From Chloroflexota bacterium (GTDB taxonomy: Bacteria > Chloroflexota > Anaerolineae > Anaerolineales > Villigracilaceae): a DNA stretch of 64,000 bases. Both the position numbers and the translations under genes were made by a program. The notes beneath the pieces are model-generated. The model worked only from the letters and a program-made list of their open reading frames with translations, was not told where the DNA came from and did not search any database. This document shows, piece by piece, positions 58,365-64,000 of the stretch. The stretch lies in NCBI GenBank assembly GCA_013388855.1, contig JACAEM010000031.1, forward strand, positions 186,001 to 250,000, read 5' to 3'. The first letter of the stretch is position 1; every line of letters starts with the position of its first letter.

Positions 58365-59369
58365 ATGAAAAAACTCCTCAAGCAGCTCACCGAGACCTTT
58401 GGACCTTCCGGCTACGAAGAAAGCATCCGCAAGATTGTGATGGCGGAGGTCAAGCCTTTTGCTGACGAGATTCGGGTGGACGCGCTCGGCAACCTAATCG
58501 CCCGGAAACGACCGGCGAAGGCAACCAAAGAGGCAAAGAAGGTCATGATTGCCGCCCACATGGACGAGATTGGTCTCATGGTTAGTCATGTCGATGAGAA
58601 AGGCTTCGTCCGTTTTTCGCCCATCGGCGGCGTGTTTAGAAGATACGTGGTCGGTGGACGCGTCCAATTCCTGAACGGGGTGCAGGGTGTAATTGGATAT
58701 GACCGTCTGGATAACATGAACGAACTCCCCACGCTCGACAAGGTCTACATCGATGTTGGCGCGACGAGTAAAAACGATTGTCCTGTGAAAGTAGGCGATG
58801 TCGCTGCGTTTGACCGACCCTTCACCGAAATGGGGAGTCGCCTTGTCGCCAAATCCATGGACAACCGCGTAGGCGTGCTGGTTGCCATTGAGTCGTTGCG
58901 CGCGTTGAAATCCACGCCGCACGATGTATATTTCGTGTTCACCACACAAGAGGAGGTTGGCGTGCGCGGCGCAGGCACCTCTGCCTACGGCGTCGATCCC
59001 GACATCGGCATTGCCGTTGACGTAACCCCCTCCGCCGATACGCCCAACGCGCTCAAGATGGATATGGCGTTGGGCAGAGGTCCGTGTGTCAAGATCCAGG
59101 ACCCTGGGGCGATCTCAGACCCGCGCGTTGTCAAATGGATGATCACCGCCGCGGAGAAGAACAAGATTCCCTATCAACGGGAGGTTCTCCTGCTTGGCGG
59201 CACCGATGCCCGCGCGATCCAGATCACACGTGCCGGTGTCCCCTCAGGATGTATTTCCGTTCCCGTTCGATATGTGCATTCGCCGTCTGAAATGGTGGAG
59301 TTTTCCGATGTGCAAAACTCGGTCAAACTTCTGACTGCGCTTCTACGCACCCCGATCGATCTGGGATAA
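58365..59369 (+). CDS. M42-family aminopeptidase (third of three)
   Basis: The 334-residue enzyme has MIAAHMDEIGLMV (His, Asp), KSMDNRVGVLVAI, FTTQEEVGVRGAGTSAY (Glu pair), IAVDVTPSAD (Asp) and RYVHSPSEMVEF (His). The lid is GGTDARAIQITRAGVPSG. AGGA lies ten bases before the ATG. The next gene, a solute-binding lipoprotein, starts directly after its stop. It and the second copy probably arose by duplication. Confidence 0.92.
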   Translation: MKKLLKQLTETFGPSGYEESIRKIVMAEVKPFADEIRVDALGNLIARKRPAKATKEAKKVMIAAHMDEIGLMVSHVDEKGFVRFSPIGGVFRRYVVGGRVQFLNGVQGVIGYDRLDNMNELPTLDKVYIDVGATSKNDCPVKVGDVAAFDRPFTEMGSRLVAKSMDNRVGVLVAIESLRALKSTPHDVYFVFTTQEEVGVRGAGTSAYGVDPDIGIAVDVTPSADTPNALKMDMALGRGPCVKIQDPGAISDPRVVKWMITAAEKNKIPYQREVLLLGGTDARAIQITRAGVPSGCISVPVRYVHSPSEMVEFSDVQNSVKLLTALLRTPIDLG

Positions 59370-60614
59370 ATGCTCCATACCATTCGACTCCTCATTCTTG
59401 CAGGATTGCTGTTTAGTGCGGGATGCTCCTCCCTTCCCCCGCTTCCTCCCACAGCGACATCTGTTCCCGTCAAGGAAGCCACTTCCACGCCCCAGCCTGT
59501 TCCGACCCAAACTGGGTCTTCCCAACCCCAGGCGCGTATCCTGCGCATCTGGTTTCCGCCGCGTTTCGACCCAAATTCCGGCACCGAGGCGGCGAACCTG
59601 CTCAAACAGAGACTTCTCGATTTCGAGACTCGCCACCCAGGACTCAAGGTCGAGGTCCGTATCAAAGCTGAGGAGGGTGAGACAGGCCTGTTGAATTCGC
59701 TATCCATCACGAACATCGCGGCATCATCCGCCCTGCCTGACCTTGTGGCGTTGCCTCGTCCCGCGCTTGAAGCCGCGGCATTGAAGGGGCTCCTGCATCC
59801 CGTCGACGGATTATCCACTATATTGCAGGATCCAAACTGGTACGGGTATGCGCGTGAATTGGGACATATTCAAAATATCGGCTATGGCTTACCGTTTGCG
59901 GGTGATGCCATGGTTCTGCTGTATGGCTCGGAGATCGAAGACGGGGTTACGTGGGAGAATATCTTCACTAACAAGAATAGATTATCTTTTCCGGCAGCCA
60001 ACCCACAGGGATTGTTCGGACTGTCACTGTATATTTCTGCTGGCGGTGAGATTGTGGATTCAAACGGTCTGCCCACGCTGGATCAAGAGGCTCTGACGAA
60101 AGTCCTTGTTTGGGTGCAGGAGGGTCTATTTGCCGGGACTCTATCGCCCTCATTGAGGAACATATCTACAGAAGAGCAGGTCAAATCAGCGTATCGTGCG
60201 GGTGATGCAGACATGGCAATTGCCTGGGCGTCGGACCTCCCGGCTTTTGGGTTCATCGCTCCGGTGCCCGGGTTGGGTGGTGTTAGTCATTCGTTTGCAA
60301 CAGGATGGGTTTGGGCGCTGGCAGGTTCCAATCCGGAACATCAACAAGTAGCGATTGAGCTTGCGGAATATCTGATCGAGGATGATTTTCTTGCGGCGTG
60401 GCTGCGCAATGACGGCTTTCTTCCCGTCCGCTTGTCCACAGGCGATCCGGCTGTGTCTTCCATCTTTGACCCGGTCATTGAGTCGGCGCAGGTGATCCCC
60501 TCCAATTCTGTGCTACAGGTACTGGGGCCGCTCATGCAGGAGGCGTTGATCCGCGTGTTAAACGGCGAACAACCCGAAACCGTGGCGGGAAGCGTGGTCG
60601 AAAAACTGAAATGA
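59370..60614 (+). CDS. Extracellular solute-binding lipoprotein, family 1
   Basis: A 414-residue ABC-type binding protein with a lipobox-like LLFSAGC near residue 19 and a Pro/Thr linker. The folded part contains ARILRIWFPPRFDPNSGTEAANLLKQRLLDFETRHPGLKVEVRIK, typical of family 1 sugar- or oligosaccharide-type binding proteins. No permease or ATPase lies beside it. It starts immediately after the M42 stop (TAA then ATG), so it is co-translated with the peptidases. The ligand could be a peptide or a sugar; the family name favours sugars. Confidence 0.85.
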   Translation: MLHTIRLLILAGLLFSAGCSSLPPLPPTATSVPVKEATSTPQPVPTQTGSSQPQARILRIWFPPRFDPNSGTEAANLLKQRLLDFETRHPGLKVEVRIKAEEGETGLLNSLSITNIAASSALPDLVALPRPALEAAALKGLLHPVDGLSTILQDPNWYGYARELGHIQNIGYGLPFAGDAMVLLYGSEIEDGVTWENIFTNKNRLSFPAANPQGLFGLSLYISAGGEIVDSNGLPTLDQEALTKVLVWVQEGLFAGTLSPSLRNISTEEQVKSAYRAGDADMAIAWASDLPAFGFIAPVPGLGGVSHSFATGWVWALAGSNPEHQQVAIELAEYLIEDDFLAAWLRNDGFLPVRLSTGDPAVSSIFDPVIESAQVIPSNSVLQVLGPLMQEALIRVLNGEQPETVAGSVVEKLK

Positions 60615-60652
60615 GCTGACTGCCAGAGGGGATGCATTAAGAATCGGCTTGT

Positions 60653-61171
60653 TTAAGTCCATGCCCACAGCATCCATAAGACAATCATCGAGATGCCGAT
60701 CACAAACCTTGCGCCGAATGCCCAGCCCCAGCCGATCATGTAGGCTTTGGTGGAGGCGATGGCGGCGTCTCGATTCTTGAGCCTGTTTAGCTCGGCAAGG
60801 AACAACCCCAGCGGCGCGGCAAAGAGACCAATCAACGGTGTGAAGAAAATGCTGGCGACAATCCCCACTCCGAATGCAAGGAGAATGGAACTCCACGGAA
60901 CAAAATGGTCGCGCATTTTGCGGGCGATAATGATGTTATCAATGATATTTCCGCCGATCATCAGGGTGGTGATGATGGCAAAGGCAAGCCAGTCCCAGCC
61001 GGTCATGAGCGCGCGTGAACTTTGGATGAGCGCATAGACCAGTGTGGCAAGCCACATGACCGTGAGGCCGGGAAAAACCGGCACGATCAGACCGACCAGC
61101 CCGATCAGCAGCACGAAGAGGGTGATGGTTTCGAGAGCGATATCGAAGATAAAAATGAGCCAATCGGGCAT
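60653..61171 (-). CDS. DUF456 membrane protein
   Basis: The 172-residue protein has four to five membrane segments. The conserved parts IGLVGLIVPVFPGLTVMWLATLVYAL and GVGIVASIFFTPLIGLFAAPLGLFLAEL identify DUF456, whose function is unknown. It lies 18 bases after the serS gene and may be co-transcribed with it. Nothing in the sequence shows a catalytic role. Confidence 0.85.
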   Translation of the reverse strand: MPDWLIFIFDIALETITLFVLLIGLVGLIVPVFPGLTVMWLATLVYALIQSSRALMTGWDWLAFAIITTLMIGGNIIDNIIIARKMRDHFVPWSSILLAFGVGIVASIFFTPLIGLFAAPLGLFLAELNRLKNRDAAIASTKAYMIGWGWAFGARFVIGISMIVLWMLWAWT

Positions 61172-61189
61172 GGTTTTCCTTTTGGAGAC

Positions 61190-62461
61190 TTACGGTTTGA
61201 TGACGTCCACGCCGCCCATCCACGGGCGGAGGACTTCGGGTACCATGATCGAGCCGTCCGCCTGCTGGTAATTCTCCATGACGGCGATCAGGGTACGGGG
61301 TAGACCGAGCCCCGATCCATTCAGGGTGTGGAGCAGGCGTACCTTGCCGCCGTCTGCCGGGCGATACTTAATATTCGCACGACGCGCCTGGAAGTCGCGA
61401 ACGTTCGAGACGGACGACACTTCCAACCATTCGTTGCACCCCGGCGCCCAGACTTCAATATCGTAGGTGATGGCTGAACCGAAGCCAATGTCGCCCGTGC
61501 AAAGCTGCTTGACGCGATAGATCAGTCCCAGCGCGGCGCAAGTCGCTTCGGCATCTTCGCGCATCTTTTCGAGCAGGGCGTCCGAATCTTCCGGCTTGGC
61601 ATAGATATACATTTCAACCTTGTCGAACTGATGTCCGCGTTTGATGCCGCGCACATCGCGTCCTGCGCTCATTTTCTCGCGCCGAAAACAGGGAGTGTAA
61701 GCGGTGTACATCAGCGGCAGTTGCGCCTCGTCGAGAATCTCGCCCATGTGCAGACCTGTTAGCGGAACTTCAGCGGTCGGTACGAAGTACAGCTCCTCTT
61801 CGTGATCCTTGTACAAGTTGTCGGCAAACTTGGGCAATTGTCCCGCGCCGAAGACGGTGTCGTACTTCACCATGAAGGGCAGATATTTTTCGGTATAGCC
61901 CTGGCGGATATGCAGGTCAAGCATGAAGGCGATCAGGGCGCGTTGCAGTCGTGCGCCCACGCCGCTTAGTACGTAGAAGCGCGAGCCGGTGATCTTGGTG
62001 CCGCGTTCGAAGTCGATGACGCCGAGCGCGGGTCCGAGGTCCCAGTGAGGTTTGGGCTCGAAGTCGAATTCAGGGATTTGTCCGACCGTTCGAAGAACAA
62101 TGTTTTCCTCTTCAGATGCGCCGACTGGCGTGCGTTCATCGGGGATGTTGGGCAGGGCGCTGGTCAATGCTGTTAATTCCGCCTCCACACCTGCCACTTC
62201 TTTGTCGAGCGCGGCGATCCTGTCGCCGACCTCACGCATGGCAGCGATCTTCTTCTCGCGTTCTGAGGCATCTTTCATTTTGCCAATTTCTTTGGAGACG
62301 GCATTGCGCTCTGCTTTGAGCCGCTCCACTTCAGTGAGAAGATTCCGGCGTTTTTCGTCCAGCCTGAGGATGTCATCGACAGAAGTCGATTCCATTTGGC
62401 GATTTCTGAGCGCCGTGCGAATAAGGTCGGGATTTTCGCGGATCAGATTGATATCCAACAT
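61190..62461 (-). CDS. serS: Seryl-tRNA synthetase
   Basis: A 423-residue class II synthetase. The N-terminal coiled coil (residues about 30-110: [28 protein letters not shown]) binds the long arm of tRNA-Ser. The catalytic domain has motif 2 in [31 protein letters not shown] and motif 3 in [23 protein letters not shown] 62461 starts [15 protein letters not shown], the usual N-terminus. A T-box leader and a strong promoter lie upstream. GGAGGT is close to the ATG. Confidence 0.96.
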   Translation of the reverse strand: MLDINLIRENPDLIRTALRNRQMESTSVDDILRLDEKRRNLLTEVERLKAERNAVSKEIGKMKDASEREKKIAAMREVGDRIAALDKEVAGVEAELTALTSALPNIPDERTPVGASEEENIVLRTVGQIPEFDFEPKPHWDLGPALGVIDFERGTKITGSRFYVLSGVGARLQRALIAFMLDLHIRQGYTEKYLPFMVKYDTVFGAGQLPKFADNLYKDHEEELYFVPTAEVPLTGLHMGEILDEAQLPLMYTAYTPCFRREKMSAGRDVRGIKRGHQFDKVEMYIYAKPEDSDALLEKMREDAEATCAALGLIYRVKQLCTGDIGFGSAITYDIEVWAPGCNEWLEVSSVSNVRDFQARRANIKYRPADGGKVRLLHTLNGSGLGLPRTLIAVMENYQQADGSIMVPEVLRPWMGGVDVIKP

Positions 62462-62479
62462 ACTGCACCTCCGTGCGGA

Positions 62480-62770
62480 ATAGAATACGCCCCCGGTCCA
62501 TTTGCAGGACGAGGGGGCGTCTCGTGGTGCCACCTGCTTTCATTATTACCCCCTCTCCTGTTGGGAGAGGGCCGGGGTGATGTCTTTTCACGGCAATAAT
62601 CTCAGACTTGCGCTGTAACGGGCGCTCGCGTCCCTCTTACGGCAGCGGATTCGCGTGCCCCTGCGAGGGAGACGTGGCGAAGGGGATTTCACCGCTTAAC
62701 CTGCCGCTTCTCACCAGCCAGCGACTCTCTGAAAGGGAGGGCGGTTACTTGTCTTCGCGCGGTCTTGTTG
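62480..62770 (-). ncRNA. T-box riboswitch leader of serS
   Basis: On the minus strand the T-box reads AGGTGGCACCACGAG (plus 62521-62535). A terminator-type stem follows: ACGCCCCC and GGGGGCGT (plus 62487-62494 and 62513-62520). Stem I starts with GAAGACAAGTAA, and the distal loop part GGTGAGAAGC is present. A likely specifier TCC (Ser) lies in GTGAAATCCCC. Stem III is ATTATTGCC pairing with GGTAATAAT, and its tip carries the CCCTCTCC/GGAGAGGG dispersed repeat. The T run after the terminator is weak, so control may be partly translational. Confidence 0.88.
62551..62571. repeat. Dispersed repeat inside the serS T-box leader
   Basis: CCCTCTCC (62551-62558) pairs with GGAGAGGG (62564-62571), followed by CCGGGGTGATG. 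The core is shared with 35083-35102 upstream of lysS. It occupies the apex of the predicted stem III. Confidence 0.6.
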
Positions 62771-62776
62771 GGCGTG

Positions 62777-62804
62777 ATTATACACTCCCCAGGAAGAGTG
62801 TCAA
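62777..62804 (-). promoter_or_regulatory. Promoter of the serS leader
   Basis: On the minus strand TTGACA (plus 62799-62804) and TATAAT (plus 62777-62782) are 16 bases apart. Transcription would start near 62770, at the T-box stem I. Confidence 0.8.
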
Positions 62805-62924
62805 GAATCAACCATCAGAGGAGATGAAGATTGGATGCGGTGTCAGCATTCGGCCGGTTGGACGCGTTGATTTTGTCCAAAAAGCGGCGCGTAAGTTGTG
62901 GTATATTTTGGATAGGAGTCAACC

Positions 62925-63602
62925 ATGAACGAACGTATCTTGATCATTGAAGATGACCAACAGATTCTAAAGCTGCTTCAGCGCGGTCTGGCATACGAAG
63001 GATACACCGTGGACACCGCAACCGATGGACGCATGGGTTTAATTCTGGCGCGCGACCATACTCCTGATATTGTGATTCTGGATTGGATGTTACCCGGCAT
63101 GGACGGGCTGGAGGTTTGTCATCGTTTGCGCACGGGCGGCTCCATCCCGATCCTGATGCTTACCGCCAAGGATACCGTGCAGGACCGTATTCAAGGATTG
63201 GATGCGGGCGCGGATGATTACATGATCAAGCCGTTCAATCTCGACGAATTGCTGGCGCGTGTTCGGGCCTTGTTGCGCAGAACTCAGCCGGAGCGCGTGC
63301 CGGTCTTGAAGTTTGCCGACCTTTCGCTGGATACCGGCTCGCGGCAGGCATCGCGCGGCAATCGTTCCATTTCGTTGACTGCCAAGGAATATGAACTGCT
63401 CGAGTTGTTTCTGCGTCATCCCAAGCAGGTGTTGACTCGTGAAGTGATCTTTGACCGTGTGTGGGGGTACGATTTCGGCGGCGAAAGCAATGTGCTTGAA
63501 GTGTATATCCGCTACCTGAGACAAAAGCTGGAAGGTGAAGGGGAAGCCCGCCTTATTCATACCGTGCGCGGGGTGGGGTATGTCCTGCGCGAAAATCCGT
63601 AA
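62925..63602 (+). CDS. OmpR-family response regulator
   Basis: The 225-residue regulator has a receiver domain with acidic Asp10/Asp11, phosphorylated Asp53 in [12 protein letters not shown], Thr80 and Lys102 in MIKPFN, and a winged-helix DNA-binding domain ([31 protein letters not shown], then [32 protein letters not shown]). The protein is complete. AGGAG lies seven bases before the ATG and TATATT lies upstream. It is followed after 27 bases by a histidine kinase, its likely partner. Confidence 0.95.
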   Translation: MNERILIIEDDQQILKLLQRGLAYEGYTVDTATDGRMGLILARDHTPDIVILDWMLPGMDGLEVCHRLRTGGSIPILMLTAKDTVQDRIQGLDAGADDYMIKPFNLDELLARVRALLRRTQPERVPVLKFADLSLDTGSRQASRGNRSISLTAKEYELLELFLRHPKQVLTREVIFDRVWGYDFGGESNVLEVYIRYLRQKLEGEGEARLIHTVRGVGYVLRENP

Positions 63603-63629
63603 TCTGTTGTTTTCCGGTTCCATTCTGTA

Positions 63630-64000
63630 ATGTCATTGCGCCTCCGACTGACCTTGTTGTATTCAACACTGACGGGAGGCGTTTTGCTTGTTTTTGCTGC
63701 GGCGGTTATTTACGTTTTCAATGCCTTGTTGTTCAACCAGATCGACAATACATTGGAAAGTTCGGCGTATATCATCATCCGTGAGATGAAGATGACCTCA
63801 TTGGGCAGGGTTGAACCTGACCTGTCTTCCGCGGACATCAATTCGGATGTTTCGGTGCAGGTATGGGGATTGGACAACGAACTCCAGTCAAGCCTACGCC
63901 TGCCCGAAGGTTACTATGACAGGCCGTTCGACCGCGTGGGGTTGCGGGAAAATAACCCGGTCTATCGCGAGATAAGCAATAACGGAAAACATTTGCGGGT
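63630..64000 (+). CDS. Histidine kinase, N-terminal part (cut by window end)
   Basis: The frame opens at ATG 63630 with SLRLRLTLLYSTLTGGVLLVF and reads on to the window edge, 123 complete codons. The first membrane segment is followed by an extracytoplasmic sensor part (LFNQIDNTLESSAYIIIREMK). This is the usual opening of two-component sensor kinases of the PhoR/BaeS type. The catalytic domains lie beyond the window. It follows the OmpR-type regulator in the same operon. Confidence 0.85.
   Translation, partial: MSLRLRLTLLYSTLTGGVLLVFAAAVIYVFNALLFNQIDNTLESSAYIIIREMKMTSLGRVEPDLSSADINSDVSVQVWGLDNELQSSLRLPEGYYDRPFDRVGLRENNPVYREISNNGKHLR

Noticed and set aside
1-64000. tRNA, rRNA, transposase, integrase or prophage genes
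   Set aside because: None was recognised on either strand by reading for typical motifs; a dedicated tRNA or IS search could still find something short.

Overview
The window looks like about 64 kb of chromosome from a bacterium of the Chloroflexota, most likely class Anaerolineae. This is an inference from gene content and style: moderately GC-rich DNA, TIR domains fused to propeller-type sensors, Thr/Pro-rich lipoproteins, classical T-box leaders, and menaquinone and NrfHA genes beside many peptidases. No rRNA, tRNA, transposase, integrase or CRISPR array was seen. About 65 genes fill the window and most are ordinary chromosomal genes.

Layout. 1-3.6 kb: the end of an unknown gene, then an ABC importer (NMT1/THI5-like lipoprotein, small lipoprotein, ATPase, permease). 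3.7-6.6 kb: menaquinone genes menA and menG (divergent), a pterin dehydratase and a phosphoesterase. 6.8-13.2 kb: a GH36 alpha-galactosidase, a T-box leader with ileS, a Pcs-like phosphatidyltransferase and an acetyltransferase. 13.4-16.3 kb: NlpC/P60 endopeptidase, alpha/beta hydrolase and Ala-Glu epimerase, a murein-peptide recycling set. 16.4-23 kb: mostly minus-strand genes, including a DUF2817 peptidase coupled to a YfcC transporter and an M29 aminopeptidase. 23-30 kb: an acyltransferase, a histidine kinase and a GH13 enzyme with a Lys-rich tail. 30-33 kb: two TIR-domain modules. 33-46 kb: PilZ, PIG-L, greA, lysS, an L7/L12-repeat membrane protein, an ECF sigma/anti-sigma pair, Nudix, MEMO, priA and membrane proteins. 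46-51 kb: a Crp/Fnr regulator, a PCu(A)C copper chaperone with a DeoR-NosL fusion regulator, and nrfHA. 51-60.6 kb: a glycosyltransferase, an SbcC-like ATPase, and a run of three M42 peptidases, an S51 peptidase and a solute-binding lipoprotein. 60.6-64 kb: DUF456, serS with a T-box leader, and a two-component pair cut by the window end.

How the genes work together. Peptide use is a theme: peptidases of at least five families and a YfcC-type carrier point to growth on peptides or cell debris. Energy metabolism seems to include nitrite ammonification with menaquinol as donor (MenA, MenG, NrfH, NrfA). The nrfHA promoter has a perfect Crp-type palindrome near -40, and a Crp-family regulator with a matching recognition helix lies 4 kb away. 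Copper handling is suggested by PCu(A)C next to a DeoR helix-turn-helix fused to a Cys-rich NosL-like domain, preceded by repeated ATATAAC half-sites.

Most notable: the DeoR-NosL fusion and its operator, the paired TIR sensor modules, the class II Crp site at nrfHA, a recurrent -10 box placed 6-9 bases before start codons (predicted leaderless mRNAs), and dispersed repeats in the leaders of all three aminoacyl-tRNA synthetase genes.
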